Of a stretch of 21,730 bases of DNA, positions 1 to 6,324 are shown one piece after another; position 1 is the first letter of the stretch, and every line of letters starts with the position of its first letter. The notes beneath the pieces were generated by a model, which was given only the letters and a program-made list of their open reading frames with translations, made no database searches and was not told the origin of the DNA. The stretch is from RH2-MAG17b sp035945515. GTDB lineage: Bacteria > Acidobacteriota > Terriglobia > UBA7540. Location: the NCBI GenBank assembly GCA_035945515.1, contig DASZAE010000302.1, forward strand, positions 1 to 21,730, given 5' to 3'. The translations under genes were made by a program, and so were the position numbers.

Positions 1-108
1 CTTTCCTTGGAAGACTTACAAAAAAAACCACAAGAGACAAAGCCTGAAACCGGATTTAGGGAACGGGTTAAAGTTCTGCGCGACGAACTGAATGCCTTCC
101 TGCGGTAA
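1..108 (+). CDS. C-terminal 35 codons of an unidentified protein
   Basis: Frame 1 is open from the first base and stops at TAA (106-108). The readable tail is charged and helical-looking, ending in RVKVLRDELNAFLR. No family can be recognised from so short a fragment, and the start lies outside the window. It is the only plus-strand gene before 5.5 kb, so it converges on moeA across a 181 bp gap filled by an imperfect palindrome. It could be a chance open frame, but the absence of stops and the clean end just before a repeat element favour a real gene end. Confidence 0.5.
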   Translation, partial: LSLEDLQKKPQETKPETGFRERVKVLRDELNAFLR

Positions 109-116
109 TGTTTGCT

Positions 117-270
117 TAACGGTTTGTTGAAAAACTCCGTAAACGTGTCATTCTGAGGAGCCGGAGGCGGTCCTGAGCCCTTCGGCTTCGCTCAGGGTAA
201 ACTCCGCGAAGAATGACAAGCGAAGGGCTCAGAATGACAGCGCGAACGGGTTTTTCAGCAACCTGTTAAA
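117..270. repeat. Imperfect palindromic element between convergent genes
   Basis: Three inverted pairs are visible. The outer arms are GGTTTGTTGAAAAACTCC (121-138) against GGGTTTTTCAGCAACC (248-263). TGTCATTCTGAG (146-157) pairs with CTCAGAATGACA (228-239). CTGAGCCCTTCG (173-184) pairs with CGAAGGGCTCAG (221-232), an alternative pairing overlapping the second. The motif GGTAAACTCCGCGAAG (196-211) recurs as its exact reverse complement at 17840-17855, so part of this is a dispersed repeat. It lies between the end of the first gene and the end of moeA and could act as a transcription terminator in both directions. Confidence 0.75.
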
Positions 271-289
271 CCTTGTAGCAAATTTTCGG

Positions 290-1498
290 CTACATTTTGG
301 GCAGCACGTCCACCCAGCCGCCGGCCTGAGGCGGCTCGCGGTCTGGATGCACCACCAAAAAGCAATTGGCGGCAGGAAAACCCGCAACGTCGCCTGATCC
401 TTGCCATGCGACGGGAGTTACTACCGGCTCGCCGTTCTCGCGCGCGGCGAGCGCGGGAATAAATGCCGTCAAACCGTCACGGCGCTTGACCGGCCGCGAT
501 AGTCTGGCGCCGAATAAAAGGGGCGATTCAAATGCCGCTCCGCCGAGCGCCCGGATGACGGGCAGCGCAAAAAGTTGAAAGGTAACGTAGGTCGAAATCG
601 GGTTGCCCGGAAGGCCGAAGAAAAACTTATTGCGCGCGCGCCCGAACACCAGCGGCTTGCCCGGACGGATGGCAACACCGTCAAAGTAAAACTCCGCGCC
701 CAATTCGCCGAGAACCTTTTCCACCAGATCGTACTTGCCCGCCGAAACGCCGCCGCTCAGCAGCAGCAGATCAGAAGACAGGCCGTCGAGAATCAGCCGC
801 TTAAGCTGCTCTTCGTTGTCCGGCGCGATGGGAAGCGGACGCGCTCTTCCCCCTGCCAAGGCGACCTGAGCCGCGAGCAAAGCAGAATTACTGTTGCGAA
901 TCTCGAACCACCGGGGCGATGCCTCCACCGGAACGAGCTCATCTCCCGTCGGTAGAATAGCCACTTCGGGCTGCTTGAAGACGCGCGCTTCCGCCGCGCC
1001 AATTGAAGCCAGCAGGCCTGTCGCGCCAGGCCCAATTCGCTTTCCGCGCGAAAGCACTCTGCTCCCTGTGGCCGCTTCGCTGCCTCGAGGAATGACGTTG
1101 TCGAGCGCGATCGCGGGCCGCAAAAGCGTCACTTCCCCAGCCTCAGCCCGCGTATGCTCCACCATCACCACAGAATCAGCGCCCTCGGGCACGGGCGCGC
1201 CGGTCATGATGCTGACGCAATCGCCCGGCCCAACGCTGCCTTCAAAAAAACCGCCGGCGCGCGCTTCCCCAATCACGCGAAGTTGCACCGGCGCGGCAAT
1301 CGCGTCCGCCGAGCGCACCGCAAACCCATCGCGCGCCGAACGGTGGAACGGAGGATAGTCGCGGTCCGCGCGCAAGTCCTGTGCAAGGACGCGCCCGAGC
1401 GCGTGGCTAAGCGGAACGGTTTCAACAGGAGGGCTTATTGGGTTGCGGTTAATTTCCTTGCGGAGGGATTCGAGAGCTTGATCAAAGGTGAGGATCAT
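290..1498 (-). CDS. moeA: Molybdopterin molybdenumtransferase MoeA
   Basis: Inserts molybdate into adenylylated molybdopterin, the last common step of molybdenum cofactor synthesis, in the cytosol. The protein is 402 aa, close to the family's usual size of about 400. Visible family motifs are SARDGFAV (about residue 54), an SIMTGAPVPEGAD block near 97-109, PTGDEL near 183, SGGVSAGKYD (248-257, the MoCF-binding loop), RPGKPLVFG near 278 and FGLPGNPIS near 294. The start is the ATG at 1498, giving MILTFDQALE, the normal MoeA N-terminus. A 13-codon extension to 1537 is open but runs into a palindromic repeat and adds no family sequence. No strong ribosome binding site precedes either start. No other molybdenum cofactor gene is adjacent, so it looks like a single-gene unit. 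The family assignment is firm. Confidence 0.95.
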   Translation of the reverse strand: MILTFDQALESLRKEINRNPISPPVETVPLSHALGRVLAQDLRADRDYPPFHRSARDGFAVRSADAIAAPVQLRVIGEARAGGFFEGSVGPGDCVSIMTGAPVPEGADSVVMVEHTRAEAGEVTLLRPAIALDNVIPRGSEAATGSRVLSRGKRIGPGATGLLASIGAAEARVFKQPEVAILPTGDELVPVEASPRWFEIRNSNSALLAAQVALAGGRARPLPIAPDNEEQLKRLILDGLSSDLLLLSGGVSAGKYDLVEKVLGELGAEFYFDGVAIRPGKPLVFGRARNKFFFGLPGNPISTYVTFQLFALPVIRALGGAAFESPLLFGARLSRPVKRRDGLTAFIPALAARENGEPVVTPVAWQGSGDVAGFPAANCFLVVHPDREPPQAGGWVDVLPKM

Positions 1499-1505
1499 AT
1501 TGATT

Positions 1506-1639
1506 TGTAGCAGCGGCCTCTGGCCAGGCTTGTCCAAATTAGCGCGGTCTGAAAACCTAATTTGGACAAGCGTGCTCTCTGAGCGCCGCCGTTTTAAGTG
1601 CCGGCCGGCGGCCCCTTATAGGCTTTGCCCGCCGCTACA
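1506..1639. repeat. TGTAGC-type palindromic element with an inserted hairpin
   Basis: The element starts TGTAGCAGCGGCCTCTGGCC and ends GCCCGCCGCTACA, the signature ends of the dispersed palindrome found at 5.4, 12.3, 14.2, 14.4, 17.6 and 18.7 kb. Its middle differs: a perfect 13 bp inverted repeat CTTGTCCAAATTA (1529-1541) / TAATTTGGACAAG (1558-1570) interrupts it. The part from about 1576 (CTCTGAGCGCCGCCGTTTTAAG) matches the element at 5412-5450 almost exactly. It lies directly upstream of moeA, so the moeA promoter must lie within or beyond it. Confidence 0.8.
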
Positions 1640-1715
1640 ACATTTGTCATCACTTTAATTTGTAATCCGCAATGGAAACCGGCAGGCGAAGCTTGCGAGG
1701 AGTCGTCGCTACAAT
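1640..1715. repeat. Repeat remnant downstream of purA
   Basis: ACATTTGTCATCACTTTAAT followed by TTGTAATCCGCAAT (about 1639-1672) is nearly the same as 5465-5499, the right arm of the inverted repeat there. It is followed by AACCGGCAGGCGAAGCTTGC (about 1677-1696), which resembles the right arm of the palindrome at 3180-3203. This stretch is therefore a patchwork of two repeat families. It separates purA from moeA on the same strand. Confidence 0.65.
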
Positions 1716-1728
1716 TTTGACTTTTTAT

Positions 1729-3042
1729 CTACTGCTTCATCGCCATCCGGCTCATCCAGGCCCCGCTTTCCATCCAGATCGCCTGATCGCGGCCCGGACC
1801 TGTCGAGATCATAGCGATTTCGACGCCCACCAGCCCTTCAAGAAAGCGCAGATACGCTTTGGCATTGGGGGGGAGACTGGCATAATCACGCGCGCCATAA
1901 GTGGACGTTTGCCAGCCGGGCAGCGTCTCGTAGCGCACCTTGACGCGCTCAAGAGTGTCGATGCTGGCCGGAAAGCCGGAAAGCTGGCGTCCGTCAAGCT
2001 CGTACTCCACGCCCACGGGGATTTCCGCCAGATGATCGAGGATATCCAGCTTAGTGATAATGAGCGCGCTCAGATGATTGAGACGCGCGCTATAACGGGC
2101 GGCGGGCGCGTCGAACCAGCCGCAGCGCCGCGGGCGGCCCGTGACCGCGCCATATTCGCCGCCGCGCTCGCGCAATCCGTGCGCTTCCTCTTCCGTCTCG
2201 GTCGGGAATGGGCCGCTGCCCACGCGCGTGGTATATGCTTTGGAAACGCCAATCACCGACCCAATGCGCGTCGGGCCAACACCCGTGCCGGCGCACGCTC
2301 CGCCTGCCGTGGCGCTCGACGAAGTTACAAAAGGATAGGTGCCGTGATCGATATCGAGCAGTGTGCCCTGCGCGCCTTCAAAGAGCACCGTTTTGCCCTG
2401 GTCCATCTCGCGGTTGAGATACTCCGAGACATCGGTAACATAGGGGATCATGCGCTCGGCGGAGCGCCAATAGCTCTCAATCAACGCGGCCCCGTCTGCA
2501 ACCGCTTCACCTCCGGTGGCCCTGGCGTAGCGGTTCTTCTCCTCCAGAGCTTCTTTGCATTTCAGCCGGAAGGTTTGCGGGTCGTTGAGATCGCAGCAGC
2601 GCAAACCCCGCCGCGCGGCCTTGTCTTCGTAGGAGGGTCCAATGCCTTTCGAGGTGGTGCCGATTTTCGCGTCGCCGCGAGCCGCTTCGGCCGCGCGCTC
2701 GTACATCCGGTGGTAGGGCAGAATCAGATGCGCGCGGTCGCTGATGCGCAGGCGGTCGCCCACGCTTACGCCCGCGGTTTCAATGGCCTCAATCTCGCTC
2801 AGAAGCGACTCAGGGTCAAGCACCACGCCGTTGCCGATCACCGCTGTCTTGCCAGGCCGCAGGATGCCGCTCGGTATGAGCTGCAGAATAAACTTCTTCC
2901 CCTCCACGACCACGGTATGGCCGGCGTTCGCCCCACCTTGATAGCGCGCCACAATATCAAACTGCTCGGACAGGGCGTCCACAACTTTACCCTTGCCCTC
3001 ATCGCCCCATTGCACGCCCACTAAAACTGTGTTTTTTTCCAT
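1729..3042 (-). CDS. purA: Adenylosuccinate synthetase
   Basis: Catalyses GTP-dependent condensation of IMP with aspartate to adenylosuccinate, the committed step to AMP. The 437 aa length is normal (about 425-440). The N-terminus MEKNTVLVGVQWGDEGKGK contains the P-loop GDEGKGK at 13-19 with catalytic Asp14, and His42 in the NAGHTVV motif. Further PurA signatures are STTSKGIGP-type sequence (here GTTSKGIGPSYEDKAARRGLR), EGAQGTLLDIDHGTYPFVTSS and TGRPRRCGWFD near the middle. The start ATG gives an N-terminus that begins exactly as expected for the family. The gene sits alone between two repeat-filled gaps, with no other purine gene nearby. Nothing is missing from the active site. Confidence 0.98.
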   Translation of the reverse strand: MEKNTVLVGVQWGDEGKGKVVDALSEQFDIVARYQGGANAGHTVVVEGKKFILQLIPSGILRPGKTAVIGNGVVLDPESLLSEIEAIETAGVSVGDRLRISDRAHLILPYHRMYERAAEAARGDAKIGTTSKGIGPSYEDKAARRGLRCCDLNDPQTFRLKCKEALEEKNRYARATGGEAVADGAALIESYWRSAERMIPYVTDVSEYLNREMDQGKTVLFEGAQGTLLDIDHGTYPFVTSSSATAGGACAGTGVGPTRIGSVIGVSKAYTTRVGSGPFPTETEEEAHGLRERGGEYGAVTGRPRRCGWFDAPAARYSARLNHLSALIITKLDILDHLAEIPVGVEYELDGRQLSGFPASIDTLERVKVRYETLPGWQTSTYGARDYASLPPNAKAYLRFLEGLVGVEIAMISTGPGRDQAIWMESGAWMSRMAMKQ

Positions 3043-3125
3043 AGCGGCAGGCGGCCGCGCACGCCAGCGGCCCGTACTTTAGTTTAGCATGAACGGAGAG
3101 TTTGTTGAAAAAACTGAGGGTATTT

Positions 3126-3210
3126 GCTATAGCGGCGGCCGCTTGCAGGCTCCGGCCTCTGGCCTTTGTTGTCTAAAAACCGGCGGGCGAAGCCTGCAAG
3201 CGGCGACCAC
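3126..3210. repeat. Palindromic repeat between trxA and purA
   Basis: A perfect 13 bp inverted pair CCGCTTGCAGGCT (3139-3151) / AGCCTGCAAGCGG (3191-3203), with AGCGGCGG-type flanks, encloses a CCGGCCTCTGGCC core. It belongs loosely to the GGCCTCTGGCC family seen elsewhere. The motif GTTGAAAAAACTG just before it (about 3103-3115) echoes the GTTGAAAAACTCC arm at 126-138. It occupies most of the 179 bp gap and could terminate transcription from trxA toward purA. Confidence 0.75.
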
Positions 3211-3221
3211 TACCAAGGGGA

Positions 3222-3551
3222 TCAAAGGTGCTTATCTAGCATTTTCTTTACCGCGTCTTTAGACGTGGCGCCGACCACCTGCTCGGCCACCTGGCCGTCC
3301 TTGAAGAGCAAAAGCGTGGGAATGCCGCGAATGTTATACTTGCCCGCTACTCCCTGATTATCGTCGACGTTCAACTTGCCCACGATGGCGCGCTCGGCAT
3401 ATTCGCCGGCCACCGCTTCGACGGTGGGCGCCATCATTCGGCAGGGCGCGCACCAAGGCGCCCAAAAATCCACTAGCACGGGCTTGGCGGATTTCAATAC
3501 CTGCTCGTCAAAATTCTGATCTGTAAACTCCATCATGTGGTCACCTGCCAT
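3222..3551 (-). CDS. trxA: Thioredoxin
   Basis: Small cytosolic dithiol-disulfide oxidoreductase of 109 aa, the usual thioredoxin size. The active site is WCAPC at 33-37 inside VDFWAPWCAPCRMMAP. The classical thioredoxin sequence is WCGPC, so a Gly-to-Ala change sits between the cysteines; this occurs in other bacterial thioredoxins. The cis-proline region GIPTLLLFKDG follows. The start is the ATG at 3551, preceded by GGAGG with 6 nt spacing (GGAGGTTTTGATG). A TTG 12 bp upstream is part of that ribosome binding site and is not the start. It lies 100 bp downstream of glgA on the same strand; functional linkage is not evident. Confidence 0.97.
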   Translation of the reverse strand: MAGDHMMEFTDQNFDEQVLKSAKPVLVDFWAPWCAPCRMMAPTVEAVAGEYAERAIVGKLNVDDNQGVAGKYNIRGIPTLLLFKDGQVAEQVVGATSKDAVKKMLDKHL

Positions 3552-3651
3552 CAAAACCTCCAATGTTTAACTTCCGATTGCTACCTCTCGCGGCACCTGA
3601 TTGGATGTAGAAGAAGCCCGGTTGGTTCTAAAAAAGGGATCTAAGGCCAAT

Positions 3652-5121
3652 TTACAGGCCTTTCGGCGATTTGCCCGATTTCTCAACGCATAATTGCTCA
3701 TAAATCGCGGCGTAAGCCTTGGCCGAAGCGGTCCAGGAGAAATCCTTGGCCATGCCATTCAGCATCAGCCGCCGCCACGCCTCTGGCTGGCGGTAGGTGG
3801 TCACTGCCCGCTCGAGCGCATCGAGCAGCGCCAGAGCGGAATATTCCTCAAATTTGAAGCCGGTTCCTCCGGTTCCATCAAACTCCTGAATGGTGTCGTC
3901 GAGGCCGCCTGTCGCGCGCACCACCGGCGGCGTGCCATACTTCAAGCTGTAGATCTGGTTCAGCCCGCACGGCTCATAGCGCGAAGGCATCAGGAAGATG
4001 TCGGCGCCGGCCTCGATCCAATGGGCGATTTCGTTATCGTACGCTACCTTCACCAGGAATTTTTGCGGATAATCTGCCGCAAGCTGACGGAATAATTGCT
4101 CATACTCGGGCTCTCCGGTTCCGAGCGCGACTACGATGGCGTCCATGCGCGCCAGCTTTTCAGCCAGGTGTGCAATCAGGTCAAAGCCCTTTTGCGCCGC
4201 GAAGCGGGAGACGATGCCGATCACGGGGCAATCCGCATCCGGCTTGGCCGCGCCCATTCGTTCGAGCAGAGCCGTCTTGCACGCTTTCTTGCCCGCGAGC
4301 TTCAGGGGTGAGTAGCTAGAGGGTATCAGCTTGTCGATGGCCGGGTTCCACACGTCGTAGTCAACACCGTTCAAAATCCCCTGCAACCGTCCAGCGCGAT
4401 TGCGCAGGACGCCTTCAAGCCCGCAGCCAAACTCCGGCGTCTGAATCTCCGCGGCATACTTGCGGCTAACCGTAGTGATAAAGTCCGAAAAGAGCAGGCC
4501 GCCCTTGAGGAAATTGACCTTGCCGTAGAATTCCAGGCCATCGATGCTGAAGATGCTGCCGTCGAGTGAAATCTGGGGTAAAACTTCGGGCGGGAAAAGC
4601 CCCTGATAGCTGAGATTGTGAATCGTAAGCAAGGTGGAAGTGCGCGCGAAAAATGGGTCGCGCGGGTAAAGCCTCTTCAGATAAACCGGCGTGAGCGCCG
4701 TCTGCCAGTCATGGCAATGGATCACGTCCGGCGGCTGCGAAACCCGTTTCAGGCCTTCAAGGGCCGCCAGCGAAAAGGCGGCGAACCGCTGGGCGTTGTC
4801 GGCGTAATCCACCCCTTCTTTGGTCTGATAGAGGCCGTCGCGGTCAAAAAACTCGGGCAGCTCGACCAGATGATGCCGCGCGCCCTTCATCACCGGTCCG
4901 CTTTCGAGCGCGGCGTAGTGGAAACCTCCGCTAAGAGGCAGAGTCACATTCTGAGCGTTCGGATGTATGGTGGCACGCTGGGTGTTCCGGTAGCGCGGAA
5001 GCACAACCTCCACTTCGTGGCCGAGCGCGGCAAGAGCCTCAGGAAGCGCGCCCACGACGTCGGCAAGCCCCCCGGTCTTTGAAAAAGGAACGCACTCCGA
5101 AGCCACAAAAACAATTCGCAT
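3652..5121 (-). CDS. glgA: Glycogen synthase (ADP-glucose type, GT5)
   Basis: Transfers glucose from ADP-glucose to the non-reducing end of alpha-1,4-glucan in glycogen synthesis. From the ATG at 5121 the protein is 489 aa, close to the family length of about 480. It begins MRIVFVASECVPFSKTGGLA, the typical GT5 N-terminus; Lys15-Thr-Gly-Gly-Leu is the ADP-glucose-binding KxGGL motif. The C-terminal Rossmann domain shows GIVSRFAAQKG and MPSRYEPCGLNQIYSLKYGT, the latter with the expected catalytic Glu. A second STGGL-like segment appears as VVRATGGLDDTI. An open TTG extension to 5163 adds 14 non-family residues and is rejected. No glgB, glgC or glgP is adjacent. The 5122-5548 gap upstream must hold its promoter. 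Confidence 0.96.
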   Translation of the reverse strand: MRIVFVASECVPFSKTGGLADVVGALPEALAALGHEVEVVLPRYRNTQRATIHPNAQNVTLPLSGGFHYAALESGPVMKGARHHLVELPEFFDRDGLYQTKEGVDYADNAQRFAAFSLAALEGLKRVSQPPDVIHCHDWQTALTPVYLKRLYPRDPFFARTSTLLTIHNLSYQGLFPPEVLPQISLDGSIFSIDGLEFYGKVNFLKGGLLFSDFITTVSRKYAAEIQTPEFGCGLEGVLRNRAGRLQGILNGVDYDVWNPAIDKLIPSSYSPLKLAGKKACKTALLERMGAAKPDADCPVIGIVSRFAAQKGFDLIAHLAEKLARMDAIVVALGTGEPEYEQLFRQLAADYPQKFLVKVAYDNEIAHWIEAGADIFLMPSRYEPCGLNQIYSLKYGTPPVVRATGGLDDTIQEFDGTGGTGFKFEEYSALALLDALERAVTTYRQPEAWRRLMLNGMAKDFSWTASAKAYAAIYEQLCVEKSGKSPKGL

Positions 5122-5367
5122 CCATTTTCCCCGCGCCGCCGTTTTGGCGCTATGTCCGCGCAAAACCGGCGCTTATCGCATCCCCCGTACCTTAGAGGAT
5201 GGTCTAGGCGATGTCAAGACCAAGCGATTGATCAATTTTAATCTTGCTCAAAGCAGCGAACAGGACTCCGATTGACGTCACCCGCCTGCGCCGGCCCTTG
5301 CTGGCCCCCTGTGATTGTGACAGAATGTTCAAGGCGAGCAGTAGTTATTACAATAATTATCTAATTG
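5122..5367. other. Divergent intergenic region, left part, no gene
   Basis: This is the left half of a 427 bp gap between divergent genes glgA (-) and the zinc-ribbon gene (+). It holds no credible ORF. It becomes AT-rich from about 5346 to 5390, unlike the GC-rich surroundings, and that segment runs into a long inverted repeat. Promoters for both genes would be expected here, but I could not pick out a convincing -35/-10 pair. Confidence 0.5.
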
Positions 5368-5498
5368 TTGAGGATTACAAATTATAGTGACAATTTTTTC
5401 TGTAGCGGAGATCTCTGAGCGCCGCCGTTTTAAGTACCGGCCGGCGGCCAGAGGCCGCCGCTACAACATTTGTCGTCACTATAATTTGTAATCCTCAA
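5368..5498. mobile_element. 131 bp palindromic element with 24 bp perfect terminal inverted repeats
   Basis: The left arm at 5368-5391 begins TTGAGGATTACAAATTATAG and ends TGAC. Its exact reverse complement lies at 5475-5498, so the terminal inverted repeats are perfect over 24 bp. Between them is a TGTAGCGG...CCGCTACA palindrome (5401-5465). The right arm recurs with a few changes near 1639-1672, and the core recurs near 1576-1612. There is no coding capacity, so it resembles a non-autonomous MITE-like element. It sits 50 bp upstream of the zinc-ribbon gene start. No clear target duplication was found. Confidence 0.8.
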
Positions 5499-5548
5499 TC
5501 GCATGTGGGCGCCTCTCGCCCAAGCATGATCCCCATGCGGGAGACACA

Positions 5549-6313
5549 GTGCATCCAGATATAAAAACGCTCATCGAACTCCAGCAGGTTGACAATGACC
5601 TCGCCGCTCTCACGTCGCGCATTGAGGCGACGCCACAGCAAGTCCAAGCTCTTAAAAACCAACTGAGCGACTTCCTCCGTATCTGCGACGAGCGCAAAGC
5701 CCGCTTAACCACGAATCAGAAGGAGCGGCGCGAACTCGACGCAGAGGTCCAAGCGATCCGGGTGAAAATCACAAAGCACAGGGACCAGCTTTACGAAGTG
5801 AAGACCAACGAGCAGTATCGCGCCATGCTGAAAGAGGTGGAAGGGGAAGAGGCGAACATCCGCAAGGCCGAAGACCGGATCCTCGAGAAAATGGTCGACG
5901 CCGAGCAGGTGGAGAAGCAAATCCGGGAAGCGGCAACGCGGCTGGAGGGCGAAAAGACGCGGGTGGAGTCGGAAGTCGGCCGCCTTGAAGCGGCAAGCAA
6001 AGAGGCGGAGCGCGAGCGCGACGCACTGCTTGAGCGCCGCAAAACACTCACGCCGGGCCTCAGTGACGCCGTGCTGGCGCATTATGAACGGCTGCGGCGC
6101 GGGCGGCACGGCCTTGCCTTGGTGGAGGTGCGTGATGGGCTGTGCATGGGCTGTCACGTCCGGCTTCGTCCCCAGGCGTACAACGAGATTCGCACGCAAG
6201 ATACTTATATGACCTGCGAGGCGTGCGCCCGCATTCTTTACTATGTGCCGCCCGCGGAGGGCGAGACGGCTGCCTTAGCCGACCCGGACGCGCAAGCCGC
6301 CGCCCAACGCTGA
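5549..6313 (+). CDS. Coiled-coil / C4 zinc-ribbon protein (DUF164, CdsZ-like)
   Basis: 254 aa. Residues 1 to about 180 are a long, highly charged helical region with heptad-like spacing (LIELQQVDNDLAALTSRIE, then several Glu/Arg/Lys-rich stretches), consistent with an extended coiled coil. The C-terminus carries two CxxC pairs (CMGC about residues 199-202, CEAC about 222-225), forming a C4 zinc ribbon. This is the DUF164/CT398 architecture. Its molecular role is poorly defined: the chlamydial member CdsZ has been tied to type III secretion, and others are suspected nucleic-acid-associated factors. The start is GTG at 5549 with a CGGGAG ribosome binding site about 6 nt upstream. It ends 11 bp before the RNase H-containing gene, so the two are probably co-translated. 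This neighbour pair is also known from actinobacteria. Confidence 0.85.
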   Translation: MHPDIKTLIELQQVDNDLAALTSRIEATPQQVQALKNQLSDFLRICDERKARLTTNQKERRELDAEVQAIRVKITKHRDQLYEVKTNEQYRAMLKEVEGEEANIRKAEDRILEKMVDAEQVEKQIREAATRLEGEKTRVESEVGRLEAASKEAERERDALLERRKTLTPGLSDAVLAHYERLRRGRHGLALVEVRDGLCMGCHVRLRPQAYNEIRTQDTYMTCEACARILYYVPPAEGETAALADPDAQAAAQR

Positions 6314-6324
6314 CCTTATCCTCC

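Noticed and set aside
1672..3024. 450-codon plus-strand open frame opposite purA
   Set aside because: It is the antisense of a clear purA gene in GC-rich DNA, and its predicted protein is Arg/Ala/His-rich with no family sequence.
3552..3563. TTG start for thioredoxin adding MEVL
   Set aside because: The TTG overlaps the GGAGG ribosome binding site of the ATG at 3551.
6142..6324. 61-codon N-terminal extension of the RNase H fusion
   Set aside because: It overlaps the zinc-ribbon coding sequence in another frame, including its CxxC motifs, and does not resemble RNase H; the domain begins just after ATG 6325.
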